Assembly (NCBI GenBank): GCA_022072025.1
Contig: JAJVIP010000030.1
Location: 1-64,000 of the forward strand
Direction: 5' to 3'
DNA: 64,000 nucleotides
From: Elusimicrobiota bacterium
GTDB taxonomy: Bacteria > Elusimicrobiota > Elusimicrobia > F11
The notes beneath the pieces are model-generated. The model did no database searches, had not been told where the DNA came from, and saw nothing but the letters and a program-made list of their open reading frames with translations. Below are positions 8,389 to 15,694 of this stretch, piece after piece (positions within the stretch are counted from its first letter, which is position 1; each line of letters begins with the position of its first letter). The position numbers and the translations under genes are program-made.

Positions 8389-9720
8389 TCACCTGCCGCC
8401 CGAACCATCACCGACGCCTGTGGTTTTTGAGGCGGTGGTGTCCGCCGTCGGGACGTTGGATGTTCCATCCGACCACGACGTGACGGTATCTTCTGTTTCC
8501 AATTTGTAGGCGAAGGTCTGGCCGTTCTGAGGAAAAGGCACTTCGTTGTCCGGCCTGCGGTTCACAAGATTTCCGGCGCTGTCATCGAAGGAGATTCGCC
8601 CTGTTCCTTTGGGGATGAGCGCCGAATTCACTTTGAGCGCAGACCCCGCGTTGAACACCGCGCCCGCTGAACGATAGATGTTGTAACCGTTGGCGTTGGG
8701 ATCGGTCACGGCATCCCATGAAACCACGACTTTGTTGGAGGACACCTCGGTGGCCAGCGCCTGAGTGATGGAAGAAATCAATTCCACGAACACAAGATGC
8801 AGATTCTCGGTCATGACCTCGCTGGAAAGATTGGAAGCGTTTCCTTGAGAATCCACCGCGAACAAATAGTAGGTGAAATCTTTCCCGTTGTCGGTGTCGA
8901 CGAGGGACTGGTCTTGAAATGATGTCGACGCCGAGGAGATGGCGGCATCCACCGTCACAACGCCGGAGGCCGCGAGGACATTCGTTCTCGTTGGATCTGA
9001 GACGATGGCATTCCCCGGCACCCGGTAAAGCTCGTAATGATCCAAATCCTGCAGGGTGGTTTCGTACTTGATCACGATACGGTTCCCAATCGTGAAGCCG
9101 CCGGTGAGTTCGGTAATGACGCCCGTCGGCAAATCGATGGTGTAGTCTGTGGCTTCTGTTTTCGAAGCGAAAGTGACCTCTTTAACTACCGACCCGGAAG
9201 CGTGAGTGAAGAAAAGCCCGTTCTTCAAAACAATCTCCCCGGTGCCCGTGTTCACGGACTTCACCTCGGCGTATTCTTCTTTGCCTGTGACGCCGTCTTC
9301 AATCACGATGACCGCGTCGGTCACAATATCGACCGGCACAGGCGTCACAACATTGATGACGCGCTGACCGTGGAGGGTGCTCGCGGAAAGTGTGCTTTGA
9401 AGACCCGATGTGGCTGTTCGTTCATAAACGGTGAACGACCCCGCAACGATAGGATCAAATTGAATTTCGTGAACAGCGCCGTTGGAGCCTTCGGCCAGGT
9501 CCGGCGTGTTGTCGGGATTTTTCAGCAGCTCGCCACCGATGATTTCGTTTCGCGTGGGGGCCGTCCAATTTAATGTGATGCGGGTTTTCCCTTTGGGCGT
9601 CGGGCCGTCGACGAATTGAAGAGCCTGGATGAGGCCCAAGATCGGCGGCTTGGGCGCGAGAATATCCGCCGCGAGATTTCCAAGTACTTGCTGTGAAAGT
9701 AGGGACTCAAGTGTAGCCAT
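8389..9720 (-). CDS. Fibronectin type III-like virion protein
   Basis: A protein of 443 residues. At least three beta-sandwich segments can be picked out by FnIII-like strands (KTRITLNWTAPT, DHYELYRVPGNAI, NKVVVSWDAVTDPNANGYNIYRS). The N-terminus is helical (MATLESLLSQQVLGNLAADILAPKPP) and could anchor it to the capsid or neck. FnIII/Ig-like domains are common on phage surfaces and are thought to bind cell-surface carbohydrate weakly. It is the third FnIII-bearing gene in a row here. It lies between the spike gene and the connector genes, so it may be a neck, head-fibre or tail-fibre protein. Confidence 0.65.
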   Translation of the reverse strand: MATLESLLSQQVLGNLAADILAPKPPILGLIQALQFVDGPTPKGKTRITLNWTAPTRNEIIGGELLKNPDNTPDLAEGSNGAVHEIQFDPIVAGSFTVYERTATSGLQSTLSASTLHGQRVINVVTPVPVDIVTDAVIVIEDGVTGKEEYAEVKSVNTGTGEIVLKNGLFFTHASGSVVKEVTFASKTEATDYTIDLPTGVITELTGGFTIGNRIVIKYETTLQDLDHYELYRVPGNAIVSDPTRTNVLAASGVVTVDAAISSASTSFQDQSLVDTDNGKDFTYYLFAVDSQGNASNLSSEVMTENLHLVFVELISSITQALATEVSSNKVVVSWDAVTDPNANGYNIYRSAGAVFNAGSALKVNSALIPKGTGRISFDDSAGNLVNRRPDNEVPFPQNGQTFAYKLETEDTVTSWSDGTSNVPTADTTASKTTGVGDGSGGR

Positions 9721-9750
9721 GAAATTGTTCCTCCGTCAGGCAATCGCCTG

Positions 9751-11427
9751 TTATGTGTTGTTCGCGATCTGATTGGTCGCGTTGCCGCTGTTATTGACGA
9801 TAACGGCCGAAGCGTTTCCTACGATGGTGTTGGTGCCGGCCCCTGAATCCAGGCGTATGTTGCCGCCCTGACAGATGTTTCCGATATAAGTCCCGGCGCT
9901 TCCACCAATGATGATGGCGTTGTTGCCGCCTCCAAGAAAAATTCCATTTCCGATGACGATCTTGTTTGAAGTGCTTGCTCGTATTCCGGCTCCGGAAACC
10001 GTGCCCTGATTTCTAATCAGCCGGCAATTGATCACTTGCGTCGGCTGCTGCATGAAATCGTTGACGTTGCCGTTTTGACTTTGAAAGAGATTGCAGTTGT
10101 CGATTAACTCGCCGCCTTGGACAATGGCGGTTCCGAGAGGATTTCCGTCGTTTATAAGAATGCAGTTCCTCATTTGGCCGTCGCTGAGGAAGATGAGCCC
10201 GTTCGTCGCCCTGTTCCGCATGATTTGAATGTTCTCGACGAGTGGTCTTGTCGCGTTAAGAAGGGCGGCATAGCCGGAATTGGCTGTGCGGTTTGGGAAA
10301 TTTTCATCGATGGTTAAATCACGGAGACCAATGTTGGCTCCACCGGCGTTGACCATGTTCGAAGCTCCAAACGTGGGATCGCCAAGGAGAATTGTCGCGT
10401 GACGTCCCTGGCCTGCCAACGTGACCTTGGCGGGGATGTTAATCGTGGCGTTTATGTTATAGGTGCCCTCTCGAAGCATAACGATCCCGCCTCCGAGAGA
10501 GCCCACGGCGTTGAGAGCCGCCTGAATGTTTCCGGTATCCGTGGCCGCGACTCCGGTGGCCGCCGCTACCACAGCGGAGGCATACCCGGAGGCTCCGCCG
10601 CCACCAAAATTAATTTGGATTTTGTTGTTAGGCTGATCTTGAATAAGCGTGATGCCGCCTGTGCCTTCCAATTTCACATCACCGGTTAAGGGCGAAGCCT
10701 CGCCTTCTTTGCGAAGGCCGGTCACACCGGCGTTCGCGATCACAATCTTGTCGTTGGGATCATCCTGCGTGAGTTGCATTCCCGCGCCTTGTTCCAACGA
10801 AACGTCACCCGTTAAGCTGGTCGCCTCGCCGGTCTTTTTCAGGGAGGTGACACCGCCGCCACCCACGGTACTGACCGTCACATCGCCGGTTCCATCGGCT
10901 GGGCTGACGCTAATGCCGGATCCGGCAATGATCTTCTTCACGGACGTCCGAGCGGTGTTATCCGTTGGGACGGAAATCAAATTGTTTGTGGCCGTATTGC
11001 CGGTGTCGGTGTAGTTGACGGTGGATTCACCGGTTACTTCGACGAGGAATTTTTCTTGGCCTGTGAGAGTCGACTTATAAATCCGGTATCCAGTCGCGCC
11101 TTTCACCGTTTCCCATTGAAGAATGACAGGCAAGGGCGTTACGGGTTGGCTCACCTGTGCTTCAAGCGTAGCGGGGATTTTGTTTTCGGTGGTTTCACCG
11201 GCCGCGTTGATGGCGGTGACCTTGTAGAAATAAATCGTATTGCCGAGGAGTTCAGCTCCGACGCCACCCGAGCCAAGCGTCGCCAACAGCATTCTGGGAG
11301 GACGAAGCAATCCTTGTTGCGCGTGTGCGTCCACCAAATCGAGGTTCGCGTTGTGTCCCTGACCCCAATTGAGGTCGCCGGTGTCGCGTTTGGTTAATTT
11401 CAGTTTGTCTGTGAATGTCTCAGCCAT
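9751..11427 (-). CDS. Beta-helix tailspike / tail fibre protein with FnIII domain
   Basis: A protein of 558 residues. About 30-140 is a fibronectin type III domain (GVGAELLGNTIYFYKVTAINAAGETTE..., TGYRIYKST). About 190-290 holds two copies of a fibre motif (GEATSLTGDVSLEQGAGMQLTQ and GEASPLTGDVKLEGTGGITLIQ). From about 290 the sequence is a right-handed pectate-lyase-like beta helix (IQAALNAVGSLGGGIVMLREGTYNI, then repeated N/G/I turns). Such proteins form trimeric spikes that bind or cleave surface polysaccharide. Catalytic residues cannot be assigned by eye. The gene starts just after another FnIII gene and is probably part of the same late transcript. Confidence 0.75.
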   Translation of the reverse strand: MAETFTDKLKLTKRDTGDLNWGQGHNANLDLVDAHAQQGLLRPPRMLLATLGSGGVGAELLGNTIYFYKVTAINAAGETTENKIPATLEAQVSQPVTPLPVILQWETVKGATGYRIYKSTLTGQEKFLVEVTGESTVNYTDTGNTATNNLISVPTDNTARTSVKKIIAGSGISVSPADGTGDVTVSTVGGGGVTSLKKTGEATSLTGDVSLEQGAGMQLTQDDPNDKIVIANAGVTGLRKEGEASPLTGDVKLEGTGGITLIQDQPNNKIQINFGGGGASGYASAVVAAATGVAATDTGNIQAALNAVGSLGGGIVMLREGTYNINATINIPAKVTLAGQGRHATILLGDPTFGASNMVNAGGANIGLRDLTIDENFPNRTANSGYAALLNATRPLVENIQIMRNRATNGLIFLSDGQMRNCILINDGNPLGTAIVQGGELIDNCNLFQSQNGNVNDFMQQPTQVINCRLIRNQGTVSGAGIRASTSNKIVIGNGIFLGGGNNAIIIGGSAGTYIGNICQGGNIRLDSGAGTNTIVGNASAVIVNNSGNATNQIANNT

Positions 11428-11436
11428 AAATTTTCC

Positions 11437-11856
11437 TTAGAGGCCATAGGCCTCGCCAAAAGGCGCGTTCCCAAAACCTCGCAACGGCGACCCGAACGGC
11501 CTCTGACTAAAAGGCGGGAAGCTGAAGCCCGTCGTATCGGGACTCCCATAAGGACCGGCCCCGAATGGGGCCTCGCCCGATCCCCCTTCTTCAACCGCCA
11601 CGATGACGTAGTACCGGTTGGGCCCCGCCTGCGGATCCGTATCCTCAAACTCAAACACATTCGTGTTCAGCTCCCGCTCGTCGGCGATCAACTCTCCCAA
11701 TTCGTTCTTATTCTCCGACCGGTAAACCCGAAACCCCAACAACCGGTGGCCGTCCTTCACGCTTACCGGATAATCCGCCCAGTTGAGCCTCACGAATCCG
11801 GGCAATCCTTGCGCGACTCTGAAGTTCGGGACTGGAGGAAGAGGAAATACAGGCAT
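11437..11856 (-). CDS. Small fibronectin type III virion protein
   Basis: About 139 residues from ATG 11856 (MPVFPLPPVPNFRVAQG). The longer frame upstream overlaps the preceding 87-residue gene and is not expected to be translated. A single FnIII domain covers about 8-95 (VRLNWADYPVSVKDGHRLLGFRVYRS, YYVIVAVEEGG). It is followed by a low-complexity G/P/F-rich tail with repeated FGxP and GAGPYG turns. Probably a capsid or fibre decoration protein. An AGGAG lies about 14 bases before the start, rather far for efficient initiation, so coupling to the upstream gene is likely. Confidence 0.6.
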   Translation of the reverse strand: MPVFPLPPVPNFRVAQGLPGFVRLNWADYPVSVKDGHRLLGFRVYRSENKNELGELIADERELNTNVFEFEDTDPQAGPNRYYVIVAVEEGGSGEAPFGAGPYGSPDTTGFSFPPFSQRPFGSPLRGFGNAPFGEAYGL

Positions 11857-11866
11857 AAGAGTTCCA

Positions 11867-12130
11867 TCATCTCCTGTGTTTCTTTTTTGGTTTGGGCTTG
11901 GGAGTTCGCGGGACCGGCTCGGCGTGATCGGAGCCGTTGAGACTCGGAACCAACTCCGTCTCCTCGGTTTCGATTTCCTCGTAACCGTTTTTAAGGAGGT
12001 AGTCCCGCGTGGTCTCATACTCCACATGGCAGATGCCTTCCACGACCTTGACCTCTTCCGAGTAGGCGTGTTCCCATAAGGGAGATTCCTCGGTCCCGAA
12101 CGGAGGGCGTTTCTTGCGTAAATGAAACAC
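11867..12130 (-). CDS. Small phage protein downstream of the capsid gene
   Basis: An 87-residue protein directly after the major capsid gene. It has a strand-rich core with a YETTRDYLLKNGYEEIE segment and a highly basic C-terminal tail (PRTPKPKPKKKHRR). The place after the capsid gene is often taken by capsid decoration or head-completion proteins, and the basic tail could contact DNA. No family was recognised with confidence. Confidence 0.5.
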   Translation of the reverse strand: MFHLRKKRPPFGTEESPLWEHAYSEEVKVVEGICHVEYETTRDYLLKNGYEEIETEETELVPSLNGSDHAEPVPRTPKPKPKKKHRR

Positions 12131-12140
12131 GCCGCCTCCG

Positions 12141-13043
12141 TTACAGGGTGACGCCTGCGAGCCGCGACACTTTGATGTCGTTGCCGAGGACCAGCGTCAG
12201 GTCTTCGAACACGTCAAACTCGCTAAACTGGGACGACTTTTGCGCGAGGCGCGTCATTTTGAGCGGGGTCAACTCGCCCACCCACACGGCGCTCGTGTCC
12301 AACACGAAGATATCCGTGGCGACGTTCGACGTCCCTTGGGTCTGCGCGTCGGAGACGAAAATGCTTCGGAAGATTGGAATCCCGTTGTAGACCTGGACTC
12401 GGAATCCACCCGTCACCTCCGCCGTGTCCACAAACCGCTGTTGTGCCTGAAGAAGCGCGTTCAGTTTCCGGTTCGCCTTCTTGGACATGATGAGCATGCT
12501 GGGATTGCCGCGATTCAAATCAATCGCCGAATCCAAAAGATCAAGCGTGAGCGGCGCACCATTCGCACCGGCCACGAGCACCTGTCCGGCGGGCGTAAGT
12601 TTCCTCAGTCCGTCGAACTGCTTCGGATTAACGGCCGAATCACCGTTGATGAGCGCGTTTTCTTCCGTGTCCCGGATCACCTGCAGAGCGCTCTCAATTT
12701 CCTCGGCCTCAATGTCGAGCAGGGTTTTGCCAACCGCCTGCAACTTGCGGGTGACCTTGCCGCGCTGAATGATCGTCTTGTAGGTGAACTTCTTCTGCGC
12801 ATAGGTGGACTGAGTGTCCGTCGGTTCCTCGGTATCGTCAACGAAGGCTCCAGTGCCTCGCGCCGTTCGCTGGTTCAAAATCCATTCTGAACCGGATCCG
12901 GGCTTTCTCGGCAGGTTCTGGCGAAGCGGATTGTTGACCTCGATTAATTCCTGAAGCACTCGGTCCACCAACGGCTGTTGAAGAGTGTTTCCGGCGTTCG
13001 CGATGTTCAGCGCTTTTTTCAACTGCTCCAAATCATTTGTCAT
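12141..13043 (-). CDS. Major capsid protein (HK97 fold)
   Basis: A protein of 300 residues. A strong AAGGAGGG lies upstream of ATG 13043. It follows the protease/scaffold gene, as expected for HK97-type heads. The N-terminal helix, the E-loop-like SGSEWILNQRTARGTGAFVDDTEEPT, the spine helix LLDIEAEEIESALQVIRDTEENALINGD and the P-domain segment PSMLIMSKKANRKLNALLQAQQ fit an HK97-fold capsid subunit. No long N-terminal delta domain is present. This agrees with scaffold being supplied separately (see 13059-13607). Confidence 0.85.
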   Translation of the reverse strand: MTNDLEQLKKALNIANAGNTLQQPLVDRVLQELIEVNNPLRQNLPRKPGSGSEWILNQRTARGTGAFVDDTEEPTDTQSTYAQKKFTYKTIIQRGKVTRKLQAVGKTLLDIEAEEIESALQVIRDTEENALINGDSAVNPKQFDGLRKLTPAGQVLVAGANGAPLTLDLLDSAIDLNRGNPSMLIMSKKANRKLNALLQAQQRFVDTAEVTGGFRVQVYNGIPIFRSIFVSDAQTQGTSNVATDIFVLDTSAVWVGELTPLKMTRLAQKSSQFSEFDVFEDLTLVLGNDIKVSRLAGVTL

Positions 13044-13058
13044 GGCTGTGTGCCCTCC

Positions 13059-13607
13059 TTAGGCTTGCTGAAGGGCGAGCGCCACTTTCAGCTTCTTTTG
13101 GGGTGGGAGCCCCTCAAATGTTTTCTTGAGTTCGTCGCCTTGCGGTTCCTCTTCGATGAGTCCCTTTCTCATCGCAGGAATCTGTTTGAGCATCGGCTCG
13201 ATCTGTTTCTTCACTTCGCTGGAAATCATTTCCGCCATCTCTTCCTTGCTGACGGATTTGGGCGTCGCGGTTGCGGGAGGTGTCCATTGCTCACCGATGG
13301 CTTGTTTGAGCATCGACTTGATCTGGATCGCGGTCGGTCCAATTTCGCCGCCCATCGCAATGAGCCGTTCGAGCATCATGAACACCGGCTCGAGCGAAAG
13401 ACTGTTGGCTTTTTTCGTTTCCTTGTCTTTCTTGGCCTTGGCGTCTTTGCCAGCAATCTTTTCCGGCGATTGATCCTGCGGAGCCGGCGCGTCTTGAGGT
13501 TGGGGTTCCGGTTTTGTTTCCGCCGGTTTGTCCTGCGGAGGTGGTGTGTCAGCGGGTTTTTCGTCGTCAGGCTTGATCTCTTCAATAATGGTTTCTTCTT
13601 GAGACAT
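13059..13607 (-). CDS. Nested scaffold protein (internal start in the protease gene)
   Basis: The in-frame ATG at 13607 (MSQEETIIEEIKPDDEKP) is preceded by AAGGAGGAG seven bases upstream, one of the strongest ribosome sites in the window. Translation from it gives 182 residues: an acidic/proline-rich linker, a lysine-rich stretch, then a helical region (KEEMAEMISSEVKKQIEPML). This is the design of lambda C/Nu3, where a scaffold is encoded in frame within the protease gene. Not experimentally shown here. Confidence 0.65.
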   Translation of the reverse strand: MSQEETIIEEIKPDDEKPADTPPPQDKPAETKPEPQPQDAPAPQDQSPEKIAGKDAKAKKDKETKKANSLSLEPVFMMLERLIAMGGEIGPTAIQIKSMLKQAIGEQWTPPATATPKSVSKEEMAEMISSEVKKQIEPMLKQIPAMRKGLIEEEPQGDELKKTFEGLPPQKKLKVALALQQA

Positions 13608-14159
13608 GGCGTCTCCTCCTTGGGTCGTTGACCCTTTGTTCTGAGAATCGATTTCATCGAGCGCTTTCTGAACGTACCAGCCGATGGCGCGGGCTTCTGG
13701 ATTGGCGGGTACGGACACCAGCGATACTTCCACGAGCGCCATGCGCTTGATGACGTTCACCACCCGGTCCAAGTCGGGCATGTATTTCTTCTCACGCTCC
13801 AGCACTTGGCCTCGAATGGAAAATTTGTTGAGGATGCCCTCTTTGATCTTCTGGATGATGTCGGGTTCGGTTTTCGATATGAGGACGTCGATGAGTAAGC
13901 CGTTTTTGTCGAATTCGGCCTTGGTGACTTTACCGATGGGAATTTTAATGTCGTGGTTTAAAAGGACGGTGGAGTTTTTGACGAGGTCGAGTTGCGAGGC
14001 GCGGAGAGCCTCTTCGGTGATGACATCGCCTTGGAGATCGAAGTCCGTGGTGGCGGCGTAGCCGACAATATGAAACTCGCCCTCGGTTTCCGCTTGTTTG
14101 GTGATCTCAAGCGGAAAATCGAACGAGATGCTTTCCATTATTGCCGTTTCCTGTTCCAT
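13059..14159 (-). CDS. Prohead protease with C-terminal scaffold region
   Basis: About 366 residues from ATG 14159 (MEQETAIMES). The open frame extends to 14210, but that start would lie inside the terminator-like hairpin 14174-14227. GGAGGG precedes 14159, and ATG 14138 is an alternative. Residues about 15-185 match HK97-type prohead proteases (GYAATTDFDLQGDVITEEAL, STVLLNHD with the catalytic-type His, FSIRGQVLE, LVEVSLVSVPANPEA with the Ser). The remainder is P/E/Q/K-rich and coiled, like an assembly scaffold. A strong internal ribosome site allows the scaffold to be made alone. The protease matures the prohead and removes scaffold. Confidence 0.85.
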   Translation of the reverse strand: MEQETAIMESISFDFPLEITKQAETEGEFHIVGYAATTDFDLQGDVITEEALRASQLDLVKNSTVLLNHDIKIPIGKVTKAEFDKNGLLIDVLISKTEPDIIQKIKEGILNKFSIRGQVLEREKKYMPDLDRVVNVIKRMALVEVSLVSVPANPEARAIGWYVQKALDEIDSQNKGSTTQGGDAMSQEETIIEEIKPDDEKPADTPPPQDKPAETKPEPQPQDAPAPQDQSPEKIAGKDAKAKKDKETKKANSLSLEPVFMMLERLIAMGGEIGPTAIQIKSMLKQAIGEQWTPPATATPKSVSKEEMAEMISSEVKKQIEPMLKQIPAMRKGLIEEEPQGDELKKTFEGLPPQKKLKVALALQQA

Positions 14160-14173
14160 GACCCTCCGGACAT

Positions 14174-14227
14174 AAAAAAAGGCGCTGCCACCCCTAGGCC
14201 ATAAGCACATCAGGGCAACAGCGCCTT
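14174..14227 (-). terminator. Rho-independent-type terminator
   Basis: Inverted arms at 14179-14187 (aaggcgctg) and 14219-14227 (cagcgcctt), with an inner CCCT/AGGG pairing. On the minus strand the stem is followed by a run of seven T (A-run at 14174-14180). It would end transcription of the small upstream genes (14251-14573) just before the protease start at 14159. Confidence 0.6.
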
Positions 14228-14250
14228 GGTTTTCCCAACAGCGCGCTAAG

Positions 14251-14445
14251 CTACGCTTCGATAAATTCCTTCACGTTTTCCTGCAAAAGTATTTCGTGCT
14301 TCTTGAGGCGAACAATACGCCCGCTTTCAAAAACCACTTCAACCGTTCCGAAAAATCTGTCATTCGACAGTCGCGATAAAACCGCCCTCACGTCTTGGTC
14401 GGCAATGGCTGATCCTGATTCCATGCCAATATTCTGGATCATCAT
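14251..14445 (-). CDS. Small DUF2292/YezD-like protein
   Basis: A protein of up to 64 residues. ATG 14445 overlaps the preceding small ORF by four bases, and 14424 is another possible start. The core FGTVEVVFESGRIVRLKKHEILL has the strand-turn-strand pattern of the DUF2292/YezD family of small proteins (YGxVxxxxxxGxIVxIxxxE). Function of that family is not established. A terminator follows at once, so with the 43-codon ORF upstream it may form a tiny transcription unit between methylase/PIN and protease. Confidence 0.5.
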   Translation of the reverse strand: MMIQNIGMESGSAIADQDVRAVLSRLSNDRFFGTVEVVFESGRIVRLKKHEILLQENVKEFIEA

Positions 14446-14573
14446 CCTTTGATACGTCCATCAACTTTCAATGTGTTTACGCTCCCTGCCTCAAGAGAAG
14501 TCATACGAGATAGGACATTGTATTTTCTGCGATGTTCTTGATAATCCACCAATTCGGCGATAAGGTATTCCAT
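14442..14573 (-). CDS. Tiny ORF upstream of the DUF2292-like gene
   Basis: A 43-residue reading frame from ATG 14573, divergent from the PIN gene (start 14602) with 28 bases between. Its stop overlaps the next start (ATGA), suggesting coupling. The sequence is helical at the N-terminus (MEYLIAELVDYQEHRRKYNVL) and ends SVNTLKVDGRIKG, encoded by a 17-bp sequence that recurs at the end of the RusA-like gene. No clear ribosome site is visible. It may be real or fortuitous. Confidence 0.35.
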   Translation of the reverse strand: MEYLIAELVDYQEHRRKYNVLSRMTSLEAGSVNTLKVDGRIKG

Positions 14574-14601
14574 GATCGAAAAGCGAGGAGCATAGGATTC
14601 C

Positions 14602-15690
14602 GTGCGAATATTTTTGGATACGAATATCTTTTGTTCTGATTTCAAATTAAAAGGGAGCAAATTTCGACTGTTGCTTGAACATCTCAAAAACACAAATGAC
14701 GACTTCTGCATGCCACAAATTGTTTTTGACGAAATCGCCAACAAATTTCGAGAAACGTTAACTGAAAATCAAGAAAAGATTTCTTCTAAGATCCACCAAC
14801 TCCACCAACTAATCGATATTGATTTACCTCTTCCACTGTCCAGTGAAAAGATCCAAGTCGAATCAGAAAAATACAAGAAGTGGCTTGAAGATCACCTGAG
14901 AGATAACGATGCAGAAATTTTGCCTTACCCGCAAAATCAACATAAGGAAATGGTTGATCGAGCCTTACGTCGCAAACGCCCATATAAACCAAATGGCGCT
15001 GGATACCGAGATGATCTCATTTGGCTGACAGTGGTTTCTGATCTAATTGCTCGCAAAACGAAGACCGCTTTTGTTTCCAACAATATTAGAGATTACGCGA
15101 ACGAAAATGGCCAAGCCCTACATCCAGACCTTGAAACCGATCTTACGTCCAAAGATATAAGCCCATCCGACGTGGTCTTCTATCCAAGTTTGGACGCTTT
15201 GGTAGAGCAATATATACGTCCTCGCCTTAAAAATTTAAAGACGTTAGCCATGCAGATCAACAGCGGACAATTCGCATCCTTCAATCTCATGTCGTGGCTT
15301 GAGGAAAATCTTGATGAAGTGCTGAAAGAGCACGAGTGCTCGGGGTTTGATTCCGAGTTTGATGAGGTAACTTTTGAATGTATTGATTCAATTACTTCCG
15401 CTGAAGTAACATCAGTCGATGAGATGTCCGAAGACGAAGTGATTTTGGACATCATCGTTCGGTTTAAAGGAACAGTCCACTTTTTTATCCTCGCATCGGA
15501 TTATTGGTCAATGTCTGACGATGAATCCGACGAGATATCGGTTTATGATCCGGATTGGAATGAAAAAGTAATGTGGGCAGGACGATCAACTGACATGGAG
15601 GCCAGAATCAGCATAACAATCGATTTGAAATCGGGGGATATTACCTCGACAGACGTCTCTGAACTTTCTCGACATTCTCCTAATTCATAA
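14602..15690 (+). CDS. PIN-like domain protein (DUF4935 type), prophage cargo
   Basis: A 362-residue protein on the strand opposite to the surrounding late operon, beginning with GTG behind AGGAG/AGGA. The N-terminal half fits the PIN-like ribonuclease fold: MRIFLDTNIF (first acidic residue), PQIVFDEIANKF (second), YRDDLIWLTVVSDL and TAFVSNNIRDY (further acidic residues). The C-terminal half (about 210-362) is acidic and beta-rich without recognised identity. The base composition is visibly more AT-rich than its neighbours, suggesting separate acquisition. It ends four bases from the methylase stop, convergently. Known PIN domains are RNases in toxin or defence systems. A defence or toxin role here is inference. 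Confidence 0.7.
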   Translation: MRIFLDTNIFCSDFKLKGSKFRLLLEHLKNTNDDFCMPQIVFDEIANKFRETLTENQEKISSKIHQLHQLIDIDLPLPLSSEKIQVESEKYKKWLEDHLRDNDAEILPYPQNQHKEMVDRALRRKRPYKPNGAGYRDDLIWLTVVSDLIARKTKTAFVSNNIRDYANENGQALHPDLETDLTSKDISPSDVVFYPSLDALVEQYIRPRLKNLKTLAMQINSGQFASFNLMSWLEENLDEVLKEHECSGFDSEFDEVTFECIDSITSAEVTSVDEMSEDEVILDIIVRFKGTVHFFILASDYWSMSDDESDEISVYDPDWNEKVMWAGRSTDMEARISITIDLKSGDITSTDVSELSRHSPNS

Positions 15691-15694
15691 CAAT

